Shown one piece after another: positions 23,330 to 36,400 of a stretch of 64,000 bases of DNA. The number at the start of each line of letters is the position of its first letter. Within the stretch, counting starts at the first letter, position 1. The translations under genes and the position numbers were made by a program. Source of the stretch: Tolypeutes matacus (Eukaryota > Chordata > Mammalia > Cingulata > Chlamyphoridae); contig JAKSZT010054308.1 of assembly GCA_026826555.1 (NCBI GenBank), positions 2,900,045 through 2,964,044 on the forward strand, read 5' to 3'. The notes beneath the pieces were generated by a model. That model saw only the letters and a program-made list of their open reading frames with translations, searched no databases and was not told the DNA's origin.

Positions 23330-23975
23330 TGAGACACAGGGGTTTCAAAGAGAGAAAGAGTTTGTGCAAGCAAAGAACAGTCGCTTTAAAGGCCCCAAAA
23401 CTGCCCCGCAGAACTGCAGCAATCCTGCAAATTTATAGTATCGAGATTTAGCAGTTTATGCTAATGAGTAATTGAGATGGGGCTGGCTCAGGTTCTTTCA
23501 TTCATAAACATTAAGGGACTGAACAGGACATGGGGGGGTTGTGAGTACAAAATCGAGGAGGTTGAGTCACAAGGTTATTACAATCACAAAACAATCATTA
23601 GAAATCAAGGCATCTTGGGGTGGGGGTACTGAACGAGGGTCAGCCACAAGATTCTTCTTAGGGATTTCAAACAGAGGAGGGTGGAGTGGTTACCATTTCA
23701 ATAGAAGTGTTCATATACAAGGGTAAGATTCCTCTGGAATAATCATCATAATAGCAGGTAGAAATGACCGTATACAAAGGTGAGACCATCTGGAATAATC
23801 ATCATAATAGCAGGTTTTTGGTTGGAAATGACCATATACAAAGGGTGAGGTCGGTCTAGCCAGTTTCAGTAATTTCAGATATTAACCTTTGCCTGTTTTA
23901 TAATATACTGGAAGTAAAAGGTATCTATATAATGATTTAGTAATCATAATTATTCATTCTTAACCCTCGGTTACA

Positions 23976-24569
23976 GTAGGGCGCTTAAAACAATGGGTGG
24001 CATTTAGGAAGCATGCAAGGGGAGTTAGTTTCTGTCGTTGTCATTTGTCGTCATCACAAACACCTTTCATTAGTTACATCTCAGGACTGAGGACACACCT
24101 TAGCCTCCACAGTTTCCCCAGCCTCCCCACCATCATTCACAAGCCATCTTCTGAAGTAAATTTCTTCTTCAGATGGCTAAGCTTACGTTTGTTGATTTTC
24201 CTAGCTTCAGTTTCAGGGAATTCCAAATCTGGAAGCCCCATATTCTAGTGCTCTGAAGATGGAGGACTATGTGTAAACTTACGTGGAACACAGAGGAGGA
24301 GGGGAATGACTCTGCCTGGGTGGGGGGAGGCTCCACAGAGGCCCAGACGCCAGAGCTGTGACTGGAACGCTGAGTAAGAGTCGTTCAGGTGGAGAAGGGG
24401 GAGGGCAGGCAAGGCCAAGGGAACAGCCTGAACACAGGCAGGGCAGCGGAGAGTTCGTGGTGACTAATCCTTTGTGTCTGTCTCTGGCACAAAGAATGCT
24501 TCACGGGGGAGGTGGCAGGAGATGAGGATGGAAAAGCTGGCCAGGGCCAGATTATTATAAGGACACTTT
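23976..24569. other. Intergenic, no gene seen
   Basis: Mixed composition, no recognised repeat or frame. Confidence 0.5.
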
Positions 24570-24799
24570 AAAGTATATGAGGGGGAGGCGGCTGTGGCTC
24601 AATCAGTAGGGCTCCCGTTTGCCATATGGGAGGCCCCGGGAACCGAACCCGGAGCCTCCTGGTGAAGGCAAGCCCGCCCGCACAGCGTGGTTAGCTGACC
24701 CAGCGAGCACAAACAGCAAGGGGGGGATAAATGAATAAATAAAATAAAATCTTTAAAAATAATAATAATAATAAAATAAAAAAAATAAAGTATATGAGG
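24570..24799 (+). mobile_element. DAS-type SINE, long form, with TSD and inverted B-box loop
   Basis: 'gaggcggctgtggctcaatc' then a tail '(AAT)n'; perfect TSD aaagtatatgagg at 24570-24582 and 24787-24799. At about 24637-24650 it reads cggg-aaccgaa-cccgg where its relatives on the same strand read cggg-ttcggtt-cccgg. Confidence 0.93.
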
Positions 24800-25320
24800 T
24801 GTTTTTTTTTGGGGGGTCAGTCCTTCAGGTCAGTGGGACCACCCCTCAGGAGGGTAGGTGACCCATCCGTGGGCCTGTGTGTCTCATATCAGGCGTAGAG
24901 CTTTCTGGGTGCCCATAGGTGCCAAGGCGACTACTAGGTCCTTGGGGAGGGTTCTAGGTGGTCAGGTTGTGTTGACTCCATCCCTGCCCTCGGGGTACTT
25001 GCAGTTCTGAGGAGTGACAGGACAGACACACAACAGAACAGATTTACAAAATTACAGGCAGACTGGAAGGGGAAATGGTGGACCTGAGATTATGCTACTG
25101 ACTGGAGAAGGAGCTGAGTGAGTCAGGATTTCCTAAACAAGGTAACCTACAGAAGACCAAGATGGGAAAAGATGATAGCCTGAGGGAGGAGGGATGGGGA
25201 ACAGGCCTGGGCAGCTGTGAGAAACACCTGGCTCATTCTGGGGATTCAGCAATTTGGTGTTGATGCAGGGTGGAAGTTGAGTTTCAGCAGAGAGCTGGAA
25301 GCGTCACAGTTGTGTGTTGC
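24800..25320. other. Intergenic, no gene seen
   Basis: Unassigned single-copy-looking sequence. Confidence 0.45.
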
Positions 25321-25324
25321 TAAT

Positions 25325-25800
25325 GGGGTTCTTAGTTCTTCTTTTAACAAATATTTACTGAGTTATATGCCAAGCAGTGTTCTAGCACTGGGGATCCAGA
25401 CTGAACAAAACAGACAAATTCCCTGTCTTCAATGAAGCTGATCTTCCAGTGGTGGGAGACAGAGAAGAAACAAATAAATATTTAACATGCCAAGTAGTAA
25501 GCAGAATGAAGAAAAATGTAGCCAGGTAAGGGGGGTAGAGTGTGACAAGGGTGCACGGTCAGAAGAGCCTCTCTGATAAGGAGACATTTGCATGGAGCCC
25601 TGGTTGAAGTGAAGGAGGAGAAGGATAGAAATCTTCTGAAAGAAGGTTCCAGACAGTGGGAATGACAAGGGCAAAGGCCATGGGGTGGAAGCGTGCTTGG
25701 CACAGGGGACACTGGGGGCCTTGGGTGGTGATTGAATGAGGGTGGAGAGCAGTGGAAGGGCATTCTTCCCTGTGAAGCCAGGGAGGTGCTGGGGCCCAGG
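25325..25800 (+). repeat. L2 LINE 3' region, about 475 bp
   Basis: Follows L2 in order: 'ttaacaaatatttactgagt', 'tgaacaaaacagacaaattc', 'agcctctctgataaggagac', 'tgacaagggcaaaggccatg'. The longest L2 copy in the window. Confidence 0.8.
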
Positions 25801-25867
25801 CCGTGTGTTATAACCATGCCTGATAACCCCATTGAGTAAACAACATGACAGGCACAGAGGGATCTGA

Positions 25868-26020
25868 ATCTAAACTCCAGTCCTGTCTTCACTTATCAGT
25901 TGCGTATAATCTTGAGCAGATTATTTTAACCCCTTTTTCATTTTCTCATCTGTAAAATGGGGTAATAATATAGATCTCAAAAGGCTGGTGTAAGGGTTAA
26001 AAGGGAAATATTTGTAAAGC
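25868..26020 (+). repeat. MIR SINE fragment
   Basis: 'tatcagttgcgtataatctt', 'ctcatctgtaaaatggggta', 'ggctggtgtaagggttaaaa'. Confidence 0.8.
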
Positions 26021-26094
26021 AAGTGGTAACCCTAACCCTGACCCTGCTCTATTAAAGTTGTCACTACATAGGAAAGAAATAACATTGTCAAATG

Positions 26095-26310
26095 CCTATT
26101 AGGTATGCCTATTAGGTGTGCCTACCATGCTAGGTAGGCTCTACCACATTGTTATTTAATTCAAATCCTCTTGGCCAAGATTTGAGGCTTCCAGGTAGGT
26201 ATTATTATCTCCATTTGCAGTTGAGGAGTTTAAAGTTCAGAGAGGTCACTCAACTTGCCCGAGGACCCCTGTGTCAAGCAAAAACTAGAACTCAGGTCTG
26301 TCTGATTTCA
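26095..26310 (-). repeat. MIR SINE fragment
   Basis: Reverse MIR: 'ggtaggtattattatctcca', 'gttcagagaggtcactcaac'. Confidence 0.7.
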
Positions 26311-26769
26311 AAACCTCTTTGAAGTCCTTTCCCACTGTCCCACATGTGAAACCATCTGAGTCAGAGCCAGACACACAGGCCGGAAGAGGGGGCAGGAGGC
26401 TGAGAGTCAGAAGAGGGTTCTGGGGGGGGTCTTTGAACTCTCACTTACATACACATACCTCAATCCCAGAAATTCCCGTGAAACAGCCTCTGAGGTCAGC
26501 CGTCTCAAAACTCTTGCTCCAGAAAGGAAGGGGGATGGTGTATGGAAGGTTCTTTTCTGTGGGGCCCTGGCGGTGTAGCCGCAGCCTAAAATGCACAGGG
26601 GACCCTTCCCCTGCTTGTTTCTTCCAGCTTATCTGAGGGTTGAGGGGAGGTCTCAGAAGAGCTCCCAGAGACCAGGACGCTTTACTGTCAGCTGGGGCCT
26701 CAGATTCAGACACCTGATGTTATCTCCAAATGGGGCCATACAGACAGCCACAGAGAGTTTAAATTCTCT

Positions 26770-27050
26770 GACAGAATTTAAAGAAGGGACTTTCCATACA
26801 ATTACTTTAGCTTTTATTATGGGATTTTCAAATATACACAGAAAGAATAGGGTAATGAATCTGATAAATCTGTGATCATAGAACTTTATATAAAAAAAAA
26901 AGGCCCGCAATTCCCTATGAATGAAAATATCCTACAATTCCTGTAATTATTTTGTAAATAGCACACTTATATTGAAATTTTGTGTTAAAAAGTTACCTGT
27001 TAAATGTAAACATTTCAAACATGCCTCAGGTTTTCTTCATTCAAGTATAT
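26770..27050 (-). repeat. Probable L1-derived fragment
   Basis: 'tttattatgggattttcaaatatac' type sequence, then AT-rich DNA with 'ttttgtaaatagcac'. Old and diverged. Confidence 0.35.
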
Positions 27051-27059
27051 ATGGAGCCT

Positions 27060-29970
27060 CAACAGATAAGAAGAAGCTGGGCCTCTCTCCCCTCCTATCA
27101 CCAAGGGAGGACCTGCTGAGACCTGTGGAGCCCAGGTCACAATGAGGTGGAAAGAAGGATGCTGGAGTTTCCCACCTCACCCCCACGGTTGCCTAGACCT
27201 GGGTGGGGAGAGCTGGCTCTCCAGGTCCTGGGGAAAGGGCTAACCTCTCTTCCTGTCAGGCCTGCAGCATTTTGCACTTTGCCCTTCACCCCAGGTTATG
27301 GGGGTGCCTATCTTGGCACAACTAGGGGGCCTTTCTCCGCCTCTGCTGGAACTCAACCAAATAGCATTTACAGTGTAACCTCTGTGTGGCCCTGGGGGGT
27401 GGGATTGGGAACATGTTCCAGGGGCCCTGCCTCCTGAGGAAACTTCCAGGGTATTGGGAGGGAGGCCAAAAATATACCTGAAGCAGAACAACTGAGTGCC
27501 ACCAACTGTGCCTGCACAAGGATTCAGGCGGAGGCGGTTCTGCAAGTGACCCTAAGTCAAGGAGGAGTGTGCACAGGGCAGCCCGGAGGTCCCCGAGGGC
27601 AGGGCCTCCGGCTTCCTATTCTTTTGTGGTCTCCACAGTGTGCAGGGCCGGCTCGGCTCACAATGAGTTTCAATGCTTGCTTTTTTCCCTTTTATATCTG
27701 TTTCTGTGTCTCTCAGCATCTCTGCGCTAGGAGTCTCTGGCTCTCTCTTGTTTTCCAACATCCTTCCCGAGCCCCTGGGGAGCAGGGCTGGGGGGGCCGG
27801 GCAGTGGGAACAGGACAGCGTCCTGTTCTCACCAAGGACAATAAGGGCCGGAAAGGGCTGGAGCCAAGGCCTGGCGCAGACTCCCCCTCCCTGCCTGCCC
27901 TGGGCGCCCTCACGGCAGGCCTGCTCCCAGCCCTGACCTTCTGGCATGGCCTAAGTGCCAGGCGTGCCCTCAGGCTAGAGTTAGTCAGTGGGGAGTCCAG
28001 CTTCTGCCAGGGACTGGGGAGCCTCCTGGGACTTGGCCTCACCTTCTCACTGCCCTCTCCTTGGCAGGACATCACCTCCTGCCCCAAGGTTCGCTCCCTG
28101 GGTCAGGAGTCCATTGGTGTGTCCTTCTCCCAGTCCCCACACTAGCATCCACAGACCCTCCCCCTTTGTTATTTACTCCTGTTTCCGGAGCTGGTGCTGA
28201 GGGTGTCTGAGGGTGTCGGGCCGTGTGTGAGGAAGCAGGAGGAAACATCTGACTTCCCTCGGGTCTCCAGGGGAGGGGAGTGCCCTTGGGGGCCCCAGGC
28301 CTCCAGCGTCCTGGGTGGAGCAGAGCCTCAGGAGCTGGGAGGTTAGCATCTTTGCCCTTCTCACCCTCAGGTCCCAGGAAGCCAACGATGCCCTCATGCC
28401 TCCTTATTTAATAATGGTTATTAGATGGCTGTGATACCCCTGCCAGGGTTAATTGGCAGGTGAGGCACAGACAGCCTGCAACTAAGCACCCCAGAGATAG
28501 GCTGGCTGAAGAGGCCAGGTTGGCGCCAGCCTGCCTTGTAAATGCACCTGACCCCTGAGGAAGGGATCATTATTCCTGGGCCACACACTGCCCCAGTGCC
28601 CATTCAGCAGGTGGCAGCAGGCACCCAGATCCCTAGGCACCTGCTTCCTGGCTCCTCCCCTCCCTCCCCTAGCCACAGGTGACACTCCTGGCCCCACCCA
28701 AGCCAACTGTCTTCATGGAAGGCATGGTACCCCCTGGGCTATGTCTTGCTGCCCGGGTTAGACCCTGCCCCTCTGCCCACAGCTCCCACCCCAGGTTAGA
28801 AGAGTTTAGACCAAACGCAGCATCCCTTTAAGTCCAGGGCCCATTCTAGACAACTTCCCTTTCCTCCCCCAGAGGGTCCCACATACTGGACACCCCCCAC
28901 CCCACCCCCATCACTAGGTGAGCTGGCGCCTAGAGCGGCCATCCTTCAGGCAGGCTCTGGTCTCCATTGGACTCTCTCTGCTTGGGCTGGCAGCCTACGG
29001 GGAGGCAGAGGCTTGTTTCAGGCTTCAGGCCTCCCAACTAGGCCAGCCTTTCAGGTCCTCCAAGAACGCTGGCATCCATAAGTATTCTGGGCCAGCAGCT
29101 CTGGTCCCCAGCCCTCAGGGCCTGCTTGCTTGAAAGTGTTGCTAGTCTGGAGGCAGACGCGAGCTCAAGGCGCCCTCTGCAGGCACCCTGGGCAAACTGC
29201 ACAGCACTCCCTCCACCCAGGGATTGAGGGACGTCTGGGTCCTGGCCACAAATGGGAGGGTCCTATAATCCATAGCCAAGACTCCTTGCACTCACTTCTT
29301 CATCTTCATTGAGTCTTCTTTTGGGACACAGGCCCCTCCCACATACAGGATTCTGTACTGGAAGGGGAGGTTCTTGGTTCAACCAACCCACCAGTTCACC
29401 ACCCATACACTATGGAGAATATGAAGCTGACCACAACACTGTGGCCACCCTAAAGCTCACACGGCCCAGAGAGATGGTGCCTAGGCACCCCAAAGGACAA
29501 GCACTCTGGACGGAGAGGTGCTTCTCCAGGCAGAGCACTGACAGCACAAGACCTGAGCAGCCACCTTCCTCATTTCCATCAAGGCTGTTTCAGAGGTTGG
29601 CAGCTTTGGACTAGTTTGCTAAAACTCGGGATGTTCCTATCTCTTGGCTATGAGAAAAGGAGAAAAATGAAGGCACCAAAACAGGGAGAATGGGGTTTTT
29701 TAAACACAGGCACATGTCCATGCTCAAATAGAACAGATTGCCCAGGAAGGCAACATCAGTAGATGCCACCTACCAACTTGGAGGAAGAGAAAGGGGTTCA
29801 TTTATTCAAGGTGCAAAGTTGGAGTATAAGAGCTCCCACAGGTGGCAAATGGAACCCCATAGAGCAGAGTGCCTTCCCTCACTCTTCTGTTCCAAGATCT
29901 ATTCCAGTTTTGATGGGCAGATCTTCCTGCATTGCAGCCTTTACCCCTTTTCCCAAAGGTCAAGTCTGCA
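27060..29970. other. GC-richer, repeat-poor spacer before KRTCAP2
   Basis: Nearly 3 kb without a recognised repeat or gene. Being repeat-poor inside a repeat-rich spacer, it may hold regulatory DNA. A reversed CTCF-like core (GCGCCCTCTGCAGG, 29169-29182) is present. Open frames give no recognisable protein. Confidence 0.5.
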
Positions 29971-29974
29971 GAAC

Positions 29975-30187
29975 AGCCATGGTCTTTTTTTTTTTTTTTT
30001 TAAAGATTTTATTTATTTATTCATTTATCCCCCCCTTGCTGCCTGTGCTCGCCGGGTCAGCCAACCACGCCGTGCGGGCGGGCCCGCCCTTACCAGGAGG
30101 CCCCGGGAACCGAACCCGGAGCCCCCCATATGGTAAACGGGAGCCCTACTGATTGAGCCACAGCCGCTTCCCCAGCCATGGTCTTTT
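29975..30187 (-). mobile_element. DAS-type SINE, long form, with TSD
   Basis: Minus strand: 'gggaagcggctgtggctcaa...gggttcggttcccggggcct' and an 'aataaatcttt' tail into poly(A). TSD agccatggtctttt at 29975-29988 and 30174-30187. It lies just past the KRTCAP2 3' end. Confidence 0.93.
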
Positions 30188-30419
30188 GTTCCATGATAGG
30201 ATTCTCACACAAGCATATGCCCCTCTAGGACGTGGCAAAGTGCCTGGCATTGAAGGCACTCAATCAATGTTTGGTAAGTAAACCCTGAAGGAAGGAAAGC
30301 CCCACCATCCCCAAGGTCTGAAAAGAGTAAGTACCCACCAGCCCTAATATTCTGTACATCCAGGAAGTCATTGGCAGAGAAGACCCACATCATAACTCAC
30401 AGAACTACAAAGAATCAAT

Positions 30420-30425
30420 TTTATT
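30420..30425 (-). terminator. KRTCAP2: KRTCAP2 polyadenylation signal
   Basis: AATAAA on the minus strand, starting 12 nt past the stop codon; the 3'UTR is therefore very short. Confidence 0.8.
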
Positions 30426-30437
30426 GAACATTCAGGG

Positions 30438-32723
<2,286 letters not shown>

Positions 32724-33493
32724 CACGTCCAGCCGCTGAATCGAAGAGGCGTTTCTGTCCAAGAAACTGCAGGCGCCGAAGCTGGTGCTCTCGGCTGAGC
32801 GCATGCGCCAGTGGCCATCGCAGCCTTACTTCCTCCCACGTCTTCCTCTCCCTTGCCCACCGTGTCGAGACGCAGCGCCCTCTTCCGGCGAGGAGGAAAC
32901 GAGGCGTCCAAGAGCATCCCAGGCCACCGTCCCGGTCCCCCGCCTTTCCCCGTGCCCGGTGCAGCCACTACTTCTCAGTGCAAGCTGGGCTTATTTCTTC
33001 AAGTCACTGACCATAACCTCTAGTCTACCTCTATCTTCTTTGCCATTTATGTCATCTCTAGTGACTGTTTCCCTCCCTCATGAGCATGGCTTCGACATCT
33101 TTCGTGGACTTTTGCCCAAAGCAAAATCCGGTGCTCCCACCCTGGAGCCCATTTTCCTGTAAAACTCTCCTTCCGCTTCACATGGGTAAGATTAGGGGCC
33201 AGTGAAGAAGGCGGACATAAGAAATGGCTCCCCCTCAAATACCCATCCGTGTTACCCACCCCCCATCACCTTCGGAGAACCACGTGGGGAGAACTATTTC
33301 CCACCCTCTTCACCCCCCCACCCCCAGTCCGACGGGAGCCCTTCGAGGCTGGTCCCTGGAGCATGCGCAGTGACACCTCACCCCCACCACTCCCCACACC
33401 CCCACTCGGCTCCTGCATTAAGCCGGGGGTTCGCAGCCGCAGCCGGGATCGGGCACCCGGGGGCGGGCGGGCGGCGACGGGCACTGTAGGGCC
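32724..33493. promoter_or_regulatory. Divergent KRTCAP2/TRIM46 promoter region
   Basis: 770 bp separate the two start codons. On the KRTCAP2 side there is a perfect palindromic NRF1 motif GCGCATGCGC (32799-32808) and ETS-like cttcc sites. Towards TRIM46 there is an NRF1-like GCATGCGCAG (about 33361-33370), then a CpG-rich block (33420-33490) that runs into the TRIM46 ATG. No TATA box is evident. The middle 300 bp (33000-33300) is AT-richer and holds nothing I recognise. Confidence 0.7.
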
Positions 33494-36400
33494 ATGGCTG
33501 AGGGTGAAGATATGCAGACCTTCACTTCCATCATGGATGCACTGGTCCGCATCAGTGTGAGTTAAAGTGGGGTCGAGGGGAAGGGGAGCGGGAGTATAGG
33601 GGTCCAGGGCAGACTAGGACCTTGAACAGGTGGGGATCAGGAAGATGTTGGGATGTGGACAAGGGGCTGGAGGGTCGGGAGGCAGGAGAGAGCGGGTAAT
33701 CCCGGGGACAGCCTGGAGGCGAGCGCCGTGAAAGCGTCGGTGTGCTGAGGTGCAAGGAGCAAGGAGCTGCTCGGCCGCGGCGGGTGAGATGGGGTAGCCG
33801 CCAGGAGGGCGCCGGGGCTGGGGCTGCAGGAGGAGGCTGTGCTGTGAGGAGGGGGCGGGTGTGAGCCAGGAAAATAGAAAGCCGAGGACAGGTGAGAGGC
33901 GATGAAGGAGCCACTTCAGGGTGCAGTTCCCAATTTGGGCCCCTCCCCGAGACCCCACCCCACTGCACCCCCACCCCGGGCTGACTCCGAGCCTGCAGTT
34001 GTCATGGCAACCCGTGCCCGTCTCTCCCAGGGGCGGTGCCAACCCTGCTCCCCCCACCACTTCCTTCCCCCTCCCTCTCTGTCCCTCCCTCCTTTGTGTC
34101 AGCTGCGCCCCTGACCGGGATGGCTGCTAAGAGAGGGACCAAGGTGAGGTGTGGGGGGTGGGGCATAGCCTGAGGACCCCCGCCACCCAAAAAGGGAGGG
34201 GTACTTCCGGTGGGGAGGGGGCAAGAAGGCGGGGCGCTTTTTCTCCCTAGAATTGGGGAGGGGGTTGCGCCGGGGGAGGGCAAGAGGACCAAATGGTGGG
34301 GAGCGAAAGGGAATGGGCTGGAATCGGGGGACCGGAGGAGGCGGATGGGAAAGGGAGGATGGGGAATGGAGGTTGGGGTGGCCGCAGGCCGGAGCCGCGG
34401 CAAGAGGACGGCTGGAGCGAGCTGAAGGATGGAGAGCAAGCGGCCCCTGGCTATGGGGAGGAGTCACGCGGGGGTGCTAGAGAAGGGGGGCGGGGGTCCG
34501 CACTCAACTGCAAAATGGGCGGTGTCCTTGAGAGGAACTCCTGGGGCAGGCGGCCCAGAGATTGGGGGATGGGGACAACAGCCAGGTGAAGGGGGGTGCA
34601 GGAGAGAAGGGGATGTGGGGCTGGAAATTGGGGGAAGTAAAAGCTCCAACCATCTCACCTCCCTGGGCCTGAAGCTGTGTGGGTGAGAAACAGGCAGGAG
34701 GCAGAGAGCTGGGAAGGTCTGTGAACCAGGCAAGGCAAATGCTGAGATGGCTTGTCTTGCCTCTTCCTGAGGCCTCTGGGGTCCCTAAGGGCAGCTGAGG
34801 GTCCTGCTTGAGATATGTCCAGATGTCCAAGCTCTGACCTCCCTTCCTGGTCCCTCCATAGACGAGCATGAAGAACATGGAGAAGGAACTGCTGTGCCCA
34901 GTTTGTCAAGAGATGTACAAGCAGCCACTGGTGCTGCCCTGTACCCACAACGTATGCCAGGCCTGTGCCCGGGAGGTGCTGGGGCAGCAGGGCTATGTAG
35001 GCCATGGCGGGGACCCCAGTTCCGAGCCCACCTCTCCTGCCTCCACTCCTTCCACCCGCAGCCCCCGCCTCTCCCGAAGAAGTCTCCCCAAGCCAGACCG
35101 CCTGGACCGGCTCCTTAAGTCAGGTGGGGCTGGGGTCTGTGAGGTGGGGGTAAGAGGTGTTGGGATGTCTATTAGGAAGACGGAAGCAGTCCATTACTGG
35201 CCAGGGGCTCATCCAGGTTCTAATGAGAGCTGAGCTCTGGCACAATAAAAATCAAGTTTTTTAACTGAATAGACTCCCCCGGCCCAGTGGGCTGTAACTG
35301 TCGTCTCTTCTACCTCCCTGGCCCATCCACAGGCTTTGGGACATACCCCGGGCGGAAGCGAGGCGCTCTGCACCCCCAGGTGATCATGTTCCCATGCCCA
35401 GCCTGCCAGGGTGATGTGGAGCTGGGGGAGCGGGGCCTGGCCGGGCTTTTCCGGAACCTGACTCTGGAGCGTGTGGTGGAGCGGTACCGCCAGAGTGTGA
35501 GTGTAGGTGGCGCCATCCTGTGCCAGCTGTGCAAGCCCCCACCACTAGAGGCCACAAAGGGCTGCACTGAGTGCCGTGCCACCTTCTGCAACGAGTGCTT
35601 CAAACTCTTCCACCCTTGGGGCACCCAGAAGGCCCAGCACGAGCCCACCCTGCCCACCCTCTCCTTCCGCCCCAAGGTGAGCCAGCCCTTGTGGGGCCTG
35701 AAGAAGGAGGGACGTGGCGGTGATGGGTGGGTGGGGGTATCTGGCAGAATGGGCCCCAAAAGGACAGCAAAGAGATGGGCAGAGATTTGCCATTGCTGAG
35801 CTCCTTTTTCTGAAATGGTCAATGGAGAAATCATTCAGCCTCTGAGCTGCCATCTCTTCACTTGCTGAACGGGGATGAGAATATCTGTCCTGCAATATCC
35901 ATTCTTGAGGGTTGTTAAGAAGCTCACACGAGATGTTTGTGAAAGTTTCTGTACACTAAAATGGGCTGAACGCATTCATTCATTGAACAAATATTTGTCG
36001 AGCACCCTTGTACCTGGTGCTATTCTAGACACTGAGGATACAGCAGTGAATGAAATGGACAAGATTAATTATTAGCCATAAGGCCAACGTTAGTTATCAC
36101 CATCCCTATCATGCATCCTTGAGAGGTAGATGAAGGGGCAGTGCTGGCGAAATGGGCATTGCCTGGAGATTGTTGGAAAGGCTCGATGATGCCTGTGTGT
36201 GCCACCAGGTGGCACTGTAGAGCGCCACCAGCTGAACTCCCCTCCACCCCTACAGGCGGATGGAGGGAGGGAACCCAGCTCTTGGGCGAGGTCAGCACCC
36301 TTCCACCACTGGCTGACTGTCTCATTGCTCTCTGTGCTCCTAGGGCCTGATGTGCCCAGACCACAAGGAAGAGGTGACGCACTACTGCAAGACGTGCCAG

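Larger units (their letters stand above)
23050..23975 (-). mobile_element. LTR of the same retroviral family, copy B (inverted, with two nested SINEs)
   Basis: On the minus strand it starts TGTAAC at 23975 and follows copy A: 'taatatctgaaattactgaa', then internal repeats, 'cccttaatgtttatgaatga', 'aactctttctctctttgaaa', 'tgtctcaggaattggtcttt'. Two SINEs (23215-23316 and about 23096-23190) interrupt its last 100 bp; beyond them 'gcatcgggaggaaaagaaca' matches the end of copy A. The AATAAA present in copy A is lost here through a small deletion ('gcacaaactctttc'). No TSD was found. Confidence 0.7.
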
